DNA of 64,000 nucleotides from contig NZ_CP015098.1 of the NCBI RefSeq assembly GCF_001611795.1, forward strand, positions 5,580,001 to 5,644,000, in the 5' to 3' direction. Both the position numbers and the translations under genes were made by a program. Source of the stretch: Streptomyces qaidamensis. Its GTDB lineage: Bacteria; Actinomycetota; Actinomycetes; Streptomycetales; Streptomycetaceae. The first letter of the stretch is position 1. Each line of letters starts with the position of its first letter. A model generated the notes under the pieces. The model ran no database searches, was not told where the DNA came from, and saw only the letters and a program-made list of their open reading frames with translations. Positions 7,982 to 17,816 of the stretch are shown one piece after another.

Positions 7982-8560
7982 TCAGTAGCGGGGCCGGTTG
8001 AACCAGGCCTTGCCGTTGGCGTTGCCCACGAAGACGGCCACCAGGATGGCGAGGACCGTGTGCACCAGGCCCACGATGACGAACGGGTAGATGCCGAGGA
8101 CCGCCGTGATGATGGCGAAGACCAGGATGGTGATCCGGGCGCCGTTGCCGCCGTTCTTGAACTTCGTCGCCAGGACGGCCGCGAACACCAGCCAGGCCAG
8201 GCCGAACACGACGTAGCCCCAGATCAAGCCGGTCGAGTCGCCGACCAGGTCCTGGAAGGCGGTGTTGTCCTTGAGGGACTCGTCGTCCTTCGCGGCGTTG
8301 AGCGCGATGGCGGAGAAGGCGAAGATGGCCACGCCGAGGACCTGCAGACCGACGATGACCCACATCATCACGCGGGCCGCGCCCACCGAGCCGGGCATCG
8401 TGGTCGGAGCGGCGGGGCCGCCGTAGGGGGAGACCGGAGGGGCCTGCGGGTAGCCGTAGCCGGGCGCCTGCCCCTGGTCCTGCGGGTATCCGTAGCCGGG
8501 CTGCTGCGGCTGCTGCCCCTGGGGTGCGCCGTAGGGGTTGTTCGGGTCGCCGTAGCTCAT
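7982..8560 (-). CDS. Proline/glutamine/tyrosine-rich four-helix membrane protein
   Basis: The 192-residue product starts MSYGDPNNPYG. It has a disordered head of about 75 residues rich in Tyr, Pro, Gln and Gly (QQPGYGYPQ-like units), followed by four hydrophobic helices: VMMWVIVGLQVLGVAIFAFS, LIWGYVVFGLAWLVFAAVLA, ITILVFAIITAVLGIYPFVI and VLAILVAVFVGNANG. This layout is common in actinobacterial membrane proteins of unknown role. The ATG at 8560 is preceded by GGAGGAAAG. The longer open frame upstream lacks coding character. Enzyme function is not evident. Confidence 0.85.
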   Translation of the reverse strand: MSYGDPNNPYGAPQGQQPQQPGYGYPQDQGQAPGYGYPQAPPVSPYGGPAAPTTMPGSVGAARVMMWVIVGLQVLGVAIFAFSAIALNAAKDDESLKDNTAFQDLVGDSTGLIWGYVVFGLAWLVFAAVLATKFKNGGNGARITILVFAIITAVLGIYPFVIVGLVHTVLAILVAVFVGNANGKAWFNRPRY

Positions 8561-8833
8561 GGGGACTTTCCTCCGTTGGTCCGAGTGCGGGGACGACGCG
8601 TGACATCCCGCACGGAGGAAATCTTCAGTATTGCGACCGTCCCCCCGTTGAGCTGCCCGCGGCACTTGTCGGGTCATCGTTCTTCACCACTGACCGGCTT
8701 GTCCAGCCGCATTCCCGAGGTGTTGTGCAAGTGCAACATCGCTGATCATGGGCGGATACGGGAGGACGGACCCGTGGTGCCCGGATTGCGGCCGGATTGG
8801 AACCGCGGCGGGGTCATCCGCGAGGATGGGGCC

Positions 8834-9688
8834 ATGACCGCCCAGATTCTCGATGGCAAGGCCACCGCAGCCGCGATCAAGTCCGATCTGACCGCCCGCG
8901 TGGCGGCGCTGAAGGAGAAGGGCGTCACGCCCGGCCTCGGCACGATCCTGGTCGGGGACGACCCCGGCAGTCAGAAGTACGTCGCCGGCAAGCACCGCGA
9001 CTGCGCGCAGGTGGGCATCGCCTCCATCCAGCGCGAACTGCCCGCCACGGCGACCCAGGAGGAGATCGAGGCCGCCGTCCGCGAGCTGAACGAGGACCCG
9101 GCCTGCACCGGGTACATCGTGCAACTGCCGTTGCCGAAGGGCATCGACGAGAACCGCATCCTGGAACTGATGGACCCGGACAAGGACGCGGACGGGCTGC
9201 ACCCGATGAACCTGGGGCGCCTCGTCCTCAACGAGCCCGCCCCGCTGCCCTGCACCCCGAACGGCGTGCTGACCCTGCTCCGCCGCTACGGCGTGGAGAT
9301 CAAGGGCGCCGAGGTCGTGGTCGTCGGGCGCGGTGTGACCATCGGCCGGCCGATGCCGCTGCTGCTGACCCGCCGCAGCGAGAACGCGACCGTGACCCAG
9401 TGCCACACCGGCACCCGTGATCTGTCGGCGCACCTCAAGCGCGCGGACATCATCGTCGCCGCGGCCGGTTCCGCCCATCTGATCCGCGCCGAGGACGTGA
9501 AGCCCGGCGCGGCCGTCCTCGACGTGGGCGTCTCGCGCAGCGCCGAGGGCAAGATCGTGGGCGACGTCCACCCCGACGTCGCAGAGGTCGCCGGCTTCAT
9601 CTCCCCGAACCCCGGCGGAGTCGGCCCGATGACCCGCGCCCAGCTGCTCGTGAACGTGGTCGAGGCGGCGGAGCGCAGTGTCGGCTGA
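8834..9688 (+). CDS. folD: Methylenetetrahydrofolate dehydrogenase / methenyl-THF cyclohydrolase
   Basis: FolD interconverts 5,10-methylene-, 5,10-methenyl- and 10-formyl-THF and supplies the formyl donor used by PurN and PurH. Visible signatures are YVAGKHRDCAQVGI with the active Lys, QLPLPKGIDENRIL, LPCTPNGVLTLL, the NADP-binding VVVGRGVTIGRPMPLLL and the C-terminal NPGGVGPMTRAQLLVN. The product is 284 residues, typical for the family. The ATG at 8834 follows a GAGGATGGGGCC stretch. The next gene overlaps its 3' end by 11 bases, giving a two-gene unit closed by the hairpin at 10266. Confidence 0.96.
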   Translation: MTAQILDGKATAAAIKSDLTARVAALKEKGVTPGLGTILVGDDPGSQKYVAGKHRDCAQVGIASIQRELPATATQEEIEAAVRELNEDPACTGYIVQLPLPKGIDENRILELMDPDKDADGLHPMNLGRLVLNEPAPLPCTPNGVLTLLRRYGVEIKGAEVVVVGRGVTIGRPMPLLLTRRSENATVTQCHTGTRDLSAHLKRADIIVAAAGSAHLIRAEDVKPGAAVLDVGVSRSAEGKIVGDVHPDVAEVAGFISPNPGGVGPMTRAQLLVNVVEAAERSVG

Positions 9689-10259
9689 GCACCGGGCCCC
9701 GAGCGGGCACGAGGCCCCGGGCGGGCACGAGGCCCCGGGCGGGCACGAGGTCCCGGGCGGGCACGAGGTCCCGGGCGGGCACGAGGCGCCGGGCGGGCAC
9801 GAGGCGCCGGAGGACATGACCGTCCGGGACCCCATCAGCGCGCCCGACGCCGAAGGGCGGCCGCGGCGGGTCACCCGGCGTTTCCCGCTGTTCACCAAGG
9901 ACACCGCGCGGCCCGAGGGCGGTGGCCGGGCCGCGCCCGGGGACGCGCCCGCGCCGGCGCGGCAGTGGCCCGTGCTCGCCGTGCTGGGGCTGGCCGGGCT
10001 CGGGCTGCTGGTGACCGCTTTCGGCCAGTTCCGGCTCGGGACGCTGCTGATCGGTGTCGCCCTGCTGGGCGGCGGCGCGATGCGCTGGCTGCTGCCGGGC
10101 GTCGGTATGCTCGCCGTCCGCTCCCGCTTCACGGACATCGTCACCTACGGGGTGCTGGGCCTGGTGATCGTCATGCTGGCGCTCATGGCCCAGCCGAAGC
10201 CATGGCTGCAGATCCCCTTCCTGAAGGACACCCTGCACTTCACGGTCACCAACGAGTGA
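9678..10259 (+). CDS. DUF3017-type membrane protein with a GHEAPG hexapeptide repeat head
   Basis: The GTG start lies inside the end of folD, with GGAG a few bases upstream, implying translational coupling. Residues 10-45 are six tandem GHEAPG/GHEVPG units. A conserved-looking part begins near MTVRDPISAPDAEGRPRR, then three hydrophobic helices: WPVLAVLGLAGLGLLVTAF, LLIGVALLGGGAMRWLL and IVTYGVLGLVIVMLALM. The helical part fits the actinobacterial DUF3017 family next to folD. An internal ATG at 9816 would remove the repeats, but its GGAGG is only two bases away. Function is unknown. Confidence 0.85.
   Translation: MSAEHRAPSGHEAPGGHEAPGGHEVPGGHEVPGGHEAPGGHEAPEDMTVRDPISAPDAEGRPRRVTRRFPLFTKDTARPEGGGRAAPGDAPAPARQWPVLAVLGLAGLGLLVTAFGQFRLGTLLIGVALLGGGAMRWLLPGVGMLAVRSRFTDIVTYGVLGLVIVMLALMAQPKPWLQIPFLKDTLHFTVTNE
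9705..9812 (+). repeat. Six in-frame 18-base repeats
   Basis: Six consecutive units of about GGGCACGAGGCCCCGGGC encode GHE(A/V)PG. Units 1-2, 3-4 and 5-6 pair by identity (GCC, GTC and GCG for the fourth residue), which suggests stepwise duplication. Copy number may vary between strains. Confidence 0.85.
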
Positions 10260-10265
10260 CGGGAC

Positions 10266-10303
10266 GGCGGCCCGTCCTCTCCCCCGAGGAAGGACGGGCC
10301 GCC
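10266..10303 (+). terminator. Strong hairpin after the folD operon
   Basis: GGCGGCCCGTCCT (10266-10278) pairs perfectly with AGGACGGGCCGCC (10291-10303), 13 base pairs around a 12-base loop. It starts six bases after the stop of the DUF3017 gene. Confidence 0.85.
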
Positions 10304-10622
10304 GGCACGCACCACCCTCCTGTACGGCGAACGGCCTGTTCAACGGCTGTCAGTGCGCTGTGGCACGGAAGTGACAGTTCCGGTACGTCTCGCTTCCGAT
10401 ACTGCACAAAGTGGTGCGACGCGGGGATTGGCAGGGACAATCAGGACGGTCCAGGGTGTACCGCGCGCGGTCACCATGCTCCTGTGCGCCCCCCGTCAGG
10501 GAACTGAGATCCTGACTGGGCGCATCCCTGTGGGTATCCAGAACGGGGACTCGGCCAAGGCCGCCACGCGCGGGGCGAACAGCGCGAGAAATATCAGCAC
10601 GTACGGGGGAAGAGGGGGAGCA
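10304..10622. other. Leader and promoter region of the HTH gene
   Basis: About 320 bases without a gene. An open frame from 10353 runs into the HTH gene, but its composition is not protein-like and GGGGGAAGAGGGGGAG sits directly before the ATG at 10623. A possible -10 element lies near 10397-10402 (ATACTG), unproven. Confidence 0.4.
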
Positions 10623-11933
10623 ATGCCTCGTTGGAAGGCCTTGCCGGATGAGCTCGATCCGCAGATCAGGGAGTTCACCAGTCAGCTGCGCAGGCTCGTG
10701 GACCGCAGCGGTCTGAGCATCGCGTCGGTTGCGGACCGCACGGGCTACAGCAAGACGTCCTGGGAGCGTTACCTGAACGGCCGGCTGCTCGCGCCGAAGG
10801 GCGCGATCGTGGCCCTGGCCGAGGTCACCGGCACCAATCCGGTGCACCTGACCACCATGTGGGAGCTCGCCGAGCGCGCCTGGAGCCGCTCGGAGATGCG
10901 GCACGACATGACGATGGAGGCCATACGGATCTCCCAGGCGCGCGCCGCGCTCGGGGAGTTCGGCGGGCAGGACTTCACCGACCCCTCGGCCGGTGGCAAG
11001 GCGGCCCCGGCGGGCGAGGGCAGAGCGGCCTCGGCGGGCAGCGGCAAGCCCGCCCGCCGCAGCGGCGGCACCACGGTCACGCCGGGCATCGCGGGGCCGG
11101 CCGGTGTGGCCCCGACCGTGCCGCCACAGCCGACGGCCCCCGAGGTCCAGGACTCCAGCGGCGCGGGTCTGCGGGAGGGGAGCGGCCGGGCCGCCGCGCC
11201 CGAGGTCAACTCGTGGGGGCTGGCCGGTTACCAGGGCCCGTCGCCGACGGGCGGCGGCCGTTCCGCCGGACCCGGTGCGGATCGGGTATCCCGGCCCGGC
11301 TCAGGTCCCGGAACCCCCGCAGGAGCGCCCGGCGCCGGGGCCGGCTCGTACGGCGAACCGCAGGACGCCGTCCCGGCCCGGGCCGGTGGCGCGGTCGGCA
11401 GTGGTGCCGGCGGGAGCCGCCGCGCCCCCTCCGCCCCCGCGGGCAAGAAGCGGACCGCGACCTTCGTCGCGGGCGTCGTGGGCGTGCTGGTGGTGATCGC
11501 CGGCGCGTTCTACCTCACCGGCGGCGGTGGCGACGACGAGGCCAAGGGCGGTGCCAAGTCGCCCTCGCCGACCGTCAGCACCGACCCCAAGCTGCCGCCC
11601 GGTGTGAAGTGCAGCGGCGCCGGCTGCACCGGCAAGGACGCGGAGGCCATGGGGTGCAGCGGTGACCTGGTGACCACGGCCCAGACCGCGACCGTCGGCA
11701 CGACCGTCGTCGAGGTCCGCTACAGCGAGACCTGCAAGGCGGCCTGGGGGCGTATCACCCAGGCCGCACAGGGCGACGAGGTCGAGATCAGCTCGGGCAA
11801 GGCGAAGCAGACCGGCAGCATCACCGCGGCCGGCGACACCATCGCCTACACCCCGATGGTCGCCGTGAAGGGCGCCGCCGACGCCAAGGCCTGCGCGACG
11901 CTGACGGCCGGTGGGCAGGGCTGCACCGACTGA
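10623..11933 (+). CDS. Helix-turn-helix membrane protein with extracytoplasmic Cys-rich DUF2690-like domain
   Basis: An XRE-type DNA-binding domain fills residues about 10-80 (LSIASVADRTGYSKTSWERY, then LAEVTGTNPVHLTTMWEL). A long Ala/Gly/Pro/Ser linker follows, then one membrane helix near residue 280-300 (FVAGVVGVLVVIAGAFYL). The outer domain has six cysteines in a CSGAGCTGKDAEAMGC-type pattern and later single Cys, consistent with DUF2690. The topology allows signals outside to reach a DNA-binding or protein-binding head inside, but no target is known. The start is fixed by a G-rich ribosome site. The hairpin at 12064 probably ends the transcript. Confidence 0.87.
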   Translation: MPRWKALPDELDPQIREFTSQLRRLVDRSGLSIASVADRTGYSKTSWERYLNGRLLAPKGAIVALAEVTGTNPVHLTTMWELAERAWSRSEMRHDMTMEAIRISQARAALGEFGGQDFTDPSAGGKAAPAGEGRAASAGSGKPARRSGGTTVTPGIAGPAGVAPTVPPQPTAPEVQDSSGAGLREGSGRAAAPEVNSWGLAGYQGPSPTGGGRSAGPGADRVSRPGSGPGTPAGAPGAGAGSYGEPQDAVPARAGGAVGSGAGGSRRAPSAPAGKKRTATFVAGVVGVLVVIAGAFYLTGGGGDDEAKGGAKSPSPTVSTDPKLPPGVKCSGAGCTGKDAEAMGCSGDLVTTAQTATVGTTVVEVRYSETCKAAWGRITQAAQGDEVEISSGKAKQTGSITAAGDTIAYTPMVAVKGAADAKACATLTAGGQGCTD

Positions 11934-12063
11934 GGACACGGCCTGGGCGCGCAGCGGTGCCACCGGCCCGGGTGACAAATTTCCGAAGGAGGGGAATGCC
12001 CGCCCGGATCGGGGGCACGCGAACCGTACCCCCACGGGAGTCCGGCATGGTCGGTATCCCCCC

Positions 12064-12106
12064 AGGCGGCCGCCTTCGTCCTCCTCTCCCGGACGGGCGG
12101 CCGCCT
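12064..12106 (+). terminator. Hairpin after the HTH membrane gene
   Basis: AGGCGGCCGCC (12064-12074) pairs with GGCGGCCGCCT (12096-12106), eleven base pairs with a 21-base loop. Each arm is itself nearly palindromic. It sits 130 bases after the upstream stop. Confidence 0.55.
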
Positions 12107-12214
12107 CTCGCGTGGGGCCGGGTGCGTGTCCGAGGAAGGGCCGGAGTTGTGGGCCGGGCCACACCGACCCGGACGTCCGAGATCCCGGATGCGCGATAGC
12201 CTGACGGCTGGATG

Positions 12215-12236
12215 GATCTCTTGACGCCAAGAGATC
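12215..12236. promoter_or_regulatory. Perfect palindrome upstream of mdh, likely repressor operator
   Basis: GATCTCTTG (12215-12223), a four-base centre, then CAAGAGATC (12228-12236) gives nine perfectly paired positions per arm. It ends 56 bases before the mdh ATG and lies just downstream of a TAGCCT-like -10 (about 12196-12201), a position suited to repression. The arm resembles sites I recall for MarR-family regulators such as TamR, which controls citric-acid-cycle genes in S. coelicolor; that match is from memory only. Confidence 0.65.
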
Positions 12237-12292
12237 GATCAAACGTCCGGGGCAGGGACCGCCCCACCGCCAGCTGTCATACGGAGAACGCC

Positions 12293-13282
12293 ATGACCCG
12301 CACTCCCGTGAACGTCACCGTCACCGGCGCGGCCGGCCAGATCGGTTACGCCCTGCTCTTCCGCATCGCCTCCGGTCAGCTGCTCGGCGCGGACGTGCCG
12401 GTGAAGCTGCGCCTGCTGGAGATCACGCCCGCCCTGAAGGCGGCCGAGGGCACGGCCATGGAGCTGGACGACTGCGCGTTCCCGCTCCTGCAGGGCATCG
12501 ACATCACCGACGACCCGAACGTCGCCTTCGACGGCGCCAACGTCGGTCTGCTCGTCGGCGCCCGCCCTCGCACCAAGGGCATGGAGCGCGGCGACCTGCT
12601 GGAGGCCAACGGCGGCATCTTCAAGCCGCAGGGCCAGGCCATCAACGCCCACGCCGCGGACGACGTCAAGATCCTGGTCGTCGGTAACCCGGCCAACACC
12701 AACGCCCTCATCGCCCAGGCCGCCGCGCCGGACGTACCGGCCGAGCGGTTCACCGCGATGACCCGCCTGGACCACAACCGCGCGCTGACCCAGCTCGCGA
12801 AGAAGACGGGCTCGACGGTCGCCGACATCAAGCGCCTGACCATCTGGGGCAACCACTCCGCCACCCAGTACCCCGACATCTTCCACGCCACCATCGCCGG
12901 CAAGAACGCCGCCGAGGTCGTGAACGACGAGAAGTGGCTGGCCGAGGACTTCATCCCGACCGTCGCCAAGCGCGGCGCCGCCATCATCGAGGCCCGTGGC
13001 GCCTCGTCGGCCGCTTCCGCCGCCAACGCCGCCATCGACCACGTCCACTCGTGGGTCAACGGCACCGCCGACGGCGACTGGGTCTCCATGGGCATCCCGT
13101 CCGACGGTTCCTACGGCGTGCCGGAGGGGCTCATCTCCTCCTTCCCCGTCACCACCAAGGACGGCCAGTACGAGATCGTCCAGGGCCTGGAGATCAACGA
13201 GTTCTCCCGCGCCCGGATCGACGCCTCCGTCAAGGAGCTCGAGGAGGAGCGCGAGGCGGTCCGCGGCCTCGGCCTCATCTGA
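12293..13282 (+). CDS. mdh: Malate dehydrogenase
   Basis: The NAD-dependent cytosolic enzyme oxidises malate to oxaloacetate in the citric acid cycle. The N-terminal dinucleotide fold shows VTVTGAAGQIGYALLFRIA. Substrate arginines lie in GARPRTKGMERGDLL, the nucleotide and Asn region in ILVVGNPANTNALI, and the catalytic pair in MTRLDHNRALTQLA and IWGNHSATQYPD. Length is 329 residues, typical of the group. The ATG at 12293 follows GGAG and ends a long leader that contains the palindrome at 12215. A very strong hairpin closes the transcript at 13306, so mdh appears to be a single-gene unit. Confidence 0.97.
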   Translation: MTRTPVNVTVTGAAGQIGYALLFRIASGQLLGADVPVKLRLLEITPALKAAEGTAMELDDCAFPLLQGIDITDDPNVAFDGANVGLLVGARPRTKGMERGDLLEANGGIFKPQGQAINAHAADDVKILVVGNPANTNALIAQAAAPDVPAERFTAMTRLDHNRALTQLAKKTGSTVADIKRLTIWGNHSATQYPDIFHATIAGKNAAEVVNDEKWLAEDFIPTVAKRGAAIIEARGASSAASAANAAIDHVHSWVNGTADGDWVSMGIPSDGSYGVPEGLISSFPVTTKDGQYEIVQGLEINEFSRARIDASVKELEEEREAVRGLGLI

Positions 13283-13305
13283 CCGGAGCCGCTCGAACTC
13301 CGTAC

Positions 13306-13341
13306 GCAGGCCCCGCACCGGTTGCCCGGTGCGGGGCCTGC
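13306..13341 (+). terminator. Sixteen-base-pair hairpin after mdh
   Basis: GCAGGCCCCGCACCGG (13306-13321) and CCGGTGCGGGGCCTGC (13326-13341) pair perfectly around a TTGC loop, 23 bases after the mdh stop. This is the strongest terminator seen in the window. Confidence 0.9.
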
Positions 13342-13533
13342 GGGCTTCCCACGGGTCGGCCGAGGCGAATCTCCGCCTCTTTTGTTCCTGTTTGTCCGTA
13401 TCTCCCGTGACACGGCGCACTTTCGGCCATCGATGCGCATGCATCCGAGGGAGTCGGGCAGGCGAACTCGGTCTCTTAGTGACACGAATGTGACACAGGG
13501 GCGCTGATCAGGAACGGAAGGCGAAGAGCGACC

Positions 13534-15054
13534 ATGGCGGAAAGTACCGAACTTCAGGCACGCGAAACCATCCATGCGGGAGGAGTGTGGCGGGCGGCCG
13601 TCTCCGGGGCCACCCGCGAGATCCTCGACCCCGCGGACGCCCTGCCCTTCGCCGTGGTCGCGGAGGGCGACGAGAAGGACACCGATCTGGCGATCGCCGC
13701 GGCCCGGCGCGCCTTCGACGAGGGGCCGTGGCCGCACACGCCCGTCACCGAGCGGGCCGCGCTGCTGCGCCGCGTCGCCGATCTCCTCGTGCGGGACCGC
13801 GACAAGCTCGGCCGGCTGGAGGCCCAGGACGCGGGCAAGACCGTCGAGGAGGGCCGCGTCGACATCGACTGTGTCGCCGACGCCTTCCGCTACTTCGCCG
13901 ACCTGGTCGCCGGCGAGGCCCCCGGCCGGGTCGTGGACGCGGGCTCGACCGACATCCACAGCGTCGTCGTGCACGAGCCGATCGGCGTCTGCGCGATGAT
14001 CACGCCCTGGAACTACCCGCTGCTCCAGGCCAGCTGGAAGATCGCCCCCGCCCTCGCCGCCGGCAACACCTTCGTCGTCAAGCCGAGCGAGATCACGCCG
14101 ATGACGACGATCGCGGTCATCGAGCTGCTCGTCGAGGCCGGACTCCCCGCGGGCGTCGCCAACATCGTCACCGGCCCGGGCCACTCCGTCGGCGCGCGCC
14201 TGTCCGAGCACCCCGACGTCGACCTGGTCTCCTTCACCGGCGGCCTGGTCAGCGGCACCAAGGTCGCCGAGGCCGCCGCCCCGACCGTCAAGAAGGTCGC
14301 CCTCGAACTCGGCGGCAAGAACCCCAACGTCGTCTTCGCCGACGCCTGCGCCACCGAGGAGGGCTTCGACACCGCCGTCGACCAGGCCCTCAACGCCGCC
14401 TTCATCCACAGCGGCCAGGTCTGCTCGGCCGGCGCCCGCCTGATCATCGAGGAGTCCGTCCGGGACCGCTTCGTCACCGAACTCGCCCGGCGCGCCGAGA
14501 GGATCCGCCTCGGCCGCGGCACCGAGGACGGCGTCGAGTGCGGCCCGCTCGTCTCCGAGCAGCAGCGCGCCAAGGTCGAGATGTACGTCGAGTCCGCCCT
14601 CAAGGAGGGTGCGGTGCTGCGCTCCGGCGGCAAGCGCCCCGAGCCGTCCCCGCAGCGGCCCGAGAACGGCTACTTCTACGAGCCGACCGTCCTCGACCAC
14701 TGCCACCGCGAGATGCGCGTCATCCGGGAGGAGGTCTTCGGGCCGGTCCTCACCGTCGAGACCTTCCGTACCGAGGACGAGGCCGTGGCCCTCGCCAACG
14801 ACACCGAGTACGGACTCGCGGGCGGCGTCTGGACCGCCGACGCGGGCCGTGCCCGCCGGGTGGCCGGCCGGCTGCGCCACGGCACGATCTGGATCAACGA
14901 CTTCCACCCCTACCTGCCGCAGGCGGAGTGGGGCGGTTTCGGCAAGAGCGGAGTGGGACGCGAACTCGGCCCCGCCGGACTCGCCGAGTACCGGGAGACC
15001 AAGCACGTCTACCAGAACCTCGCTCCCAAGCCGGTGCGCTGGTTCGCGGGCTGA
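13534..15054 (+). CDS. betB: NAD(P)-dependent betaine-aldehyde dehydrogenase
   Basis: This aldehyde dehydrogenase superfamily member (506 residues) would oxidise betaine aldehyde to glycine betaine, the second step from choline. Visible signatures are the nucleotide-binding MITPWNYPLLQASWK and VVKPSEITP, the general-base Glu in LELGGKNPNVVFAD, and the nucleophilic Cys in IHSGQVCSAGARL. The C-terminal EEVFGPVLTVETF and GGFGKSGVGRELG are also typical. The substrate is inferred from the next genes, a choline-oxidase-like flavoprotein and a betaine-type ABC importer, all on the same strand. The ATG at 13534 lies after AAGGCGAAGAGCGACC. Confidence 0.88.
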   Translation: MAESTELQARETIHAGGVWRAAVSGATREILDPADALPFAVVAEGDEKDTDLAIAAARRAFDEGPWPHTPVTERAALLRRVADLLVRDRDKLGRLEAQDAGKTVEEGRVDIDCVADAFRYFADLVAGEAPGRVVDAGSTDIHSVVVHEPIGVCAMITPWNYPLLQASWKIAPALAAGNTFVVKPSEITPMTTIAVIELLVEAGLPAGVANIVTGPGHSVGARLSEHPDVDLVSFTGGLVSGTKVAEAAAPTVKKVALELGGKNPNVVFADACATEEGFDTAVDQALNAAFIHSGQVCSAGARLIIEESVRDRFVTELARRAERIRLGRGTEDGVECGPLVSEQQRAKVEMYVESALKEGAVLRSGGKRPEPSPQRPENGYFYEPTVLDHCHREMRVIREEVFGPVLTVETFRTEDEAVALANDTEYGLAGGVWTADAGRARRVAGRLRHGTIWINDFHPYLPQAEWGGFGKSGVGRELGPAGLAEYRETKHVYQNLAPKPVRWFAG

Positions 15055-15168
15055 CCCCCGCCCCCGCCGGGCCGCCGACCCCTCATCCCGGGCTGACCCC
15101 CACACCCCGGGCTGAACGTCCCCGGCCCCCGAGCCCGTTCACTTCATCCCCACTGGAGCAAGTACGCC

Positions 15169-16697
15169 ATGTCCCACACCAGCCATGAGTACGACTATGT
15201 CGTGATAGGCGGCGGAACCGCAGGTTCCGTGATCGCCTCCCGCCTGACCGAGAACCCGGACGTCACCGTCGCCGTCATCGAGGGCGGCCCCAGTGACGTC
15301 GGCCGTGACGACGTACTGACCCTGCGCCGCTGGATGGGCCTGCTCGGCGGTGAACTCGACTACGACTACCCCACCACCGAACAGCCACGCGGAAACTCGC
15401 ATATCCGGCACAGCCGGGCCCGCGTCCTGGGCGGCTGCTCCTCGCACAACACCCTGATCGCCTTCAAGCCGCTGCCCGCCGACTGGGACGAGTGGGAGGA
15501 GGCCGGCGCCAAGGGCTGGGGCGCGGTGCAGATGGAGGCGTACTTCGCCCGGCTGCTCAACAACATCGTCCCGGTCGACGAGAAGGACCGGAACGCCATC
15601 GCCCGCGACTTCGTCGACGCGGCCCAGGAGGCCCTGGGTGTGCCGCGCGTCGACGGCTTCAACAAGAAGCCGTTCACCGAGGGCGTCGGCTTCTTCGACC
15701 TCGCCTACCACCCCGAGAACAACAAGCGGTCCTCGGCGTCGGTGGCGTACCTCCACCCGGTGATGGACGAGCGGCCCAACCTGACGATCCTGCTGGAGAC
15801 CTGGGCGTACAAGCTCCAGCTCGAAGGCAACCGCGCCGAGGGCGTGCACGTGCGCACCAAGGACGGCGAGGAGATCCTCGTCAAGGCGCGGCGCGAGGTC
15901 CTGCTGTGCGCCGGCGCCGTCGACTCGCCCCGGCTGCTGATGCACTCCGGCATCGGCCCCAAGGCCGACCTGGAGAAGCTCGGCATACCCGTCACGCACG
16001 ACCTGCCGGGCGTCGGCGAGAACCTGCTCGACCACCCCGAGTCCGTCATCGTCTGGGAGACCAACGGCCCCATCCCGGAGAACTCCGCGATGGACTCCGA
16101 CGCGGGCCTGTTCGTGCGCCGCGACCCCGAACTGGCGCACCCCGACCTGATGTTCCACTTCTACCAGATCCCGTTCACGGACAACCCGGAGCGACTGGGC
16201 TACCAGCGGCCGGAGTTCGGCGTCTCCATGACCCCGAACATCCCCAAGCCGAAGAGCCGCGGCCGGCTGTACCTGACCAGCGCCGACCCCGAGGTCAAGC
16301 CCGCCCTGGACTTCCGCTACTTCACCGACGAGGACGACTACGACGGCAGGACCCTCGTCGACGGCATCAAGATCGCCCGCGAGATCGCCAAGACCGACCC
16401 CCTGGCCGGCTGGCTCAAGCGCGAGGTGGCCCCCGGCCCGGACGTCACCGGTGACGAGGAGCTCGGCGAGTACGCCCGCAAGGTCGCGCACACCGTCTAC
16501 CACCCCGCCGGCACCTGCAAGATGGGCGCCGCCGACGACCGGCAGGCCGTCGTCGACCCCGAGCTGCGCGTCCGCGGCCTGGAGAGCATCCGCATCGCCG
16601 ACGCCTCCGTGTTCCCCACGATGACCACCGTCAACCCGATGATCGGAGTGCTCATGGTCGGGGAGAAAGCCGCCGAGCTGATCGGTGGTGGTGACCG

Positions 16698-16701
<4 letters not shown>
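15169..16701 (+). CDS. GMC-family choline dehydrogenase/oxidase
   Basis: A 510-residue FAD enzyme with the N-terminal ADP-binding motif YDYVVIGGGTAGSVIASRL, the GMC signature RVLGGCSSHNTLI, a second signature GAVDSPRLLMHSGIG, and the C-terminal catalytic region VYHPAGTCKMG followed by DASVFPTMTTVNPM. It should oxidise choline to betaine aldehyde; whether oxygen or a respiratory acceptor is used cannot be told. It sits 114 bases after the aldehyde dehydrogenase and overlaps the ABC ATPase start by four bases (GTGA). Synthesis and import of betaine are therefore in one unit. Confidence 0.87.

Positions 16702-17815
<1,114 letters not shown>

Positions 17816-17816
<1 letters not shown>

Larger units (their letters stand above)
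11934..12292. other. Intergenic region before mdh
   Basis: Holds a terminator-like hairpin (12064-12106) and a palindromic operator (12215-12236). An 80-codon frame from an ATG at 11998 does have AAGGAGGGG before it, but its Arg/Pro/Gly-only composition and overlap with the hairpin argue against a real protein. Confidence 0.5.

Noticed and set aside
8561..8833. Search for a riboswitch before folD
   Set aside because: None of the ZTP-type conserved blocks were found in this leader; only ordinary GC-rich sequence is visible.
9705..9812. Short regular repeats as a possible CRISPR array
   Set aside because: The 18-base units are directly adjacent with no spacers and keep a reading frame.
11998..12199. 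Small open frame with a good AAGGAGGGG ribosome site before mdh
   Set aside because: The product is nearly all Arg, Pro and Gly, and the frame runs through the terminator-like hairpin at 12064-12106.
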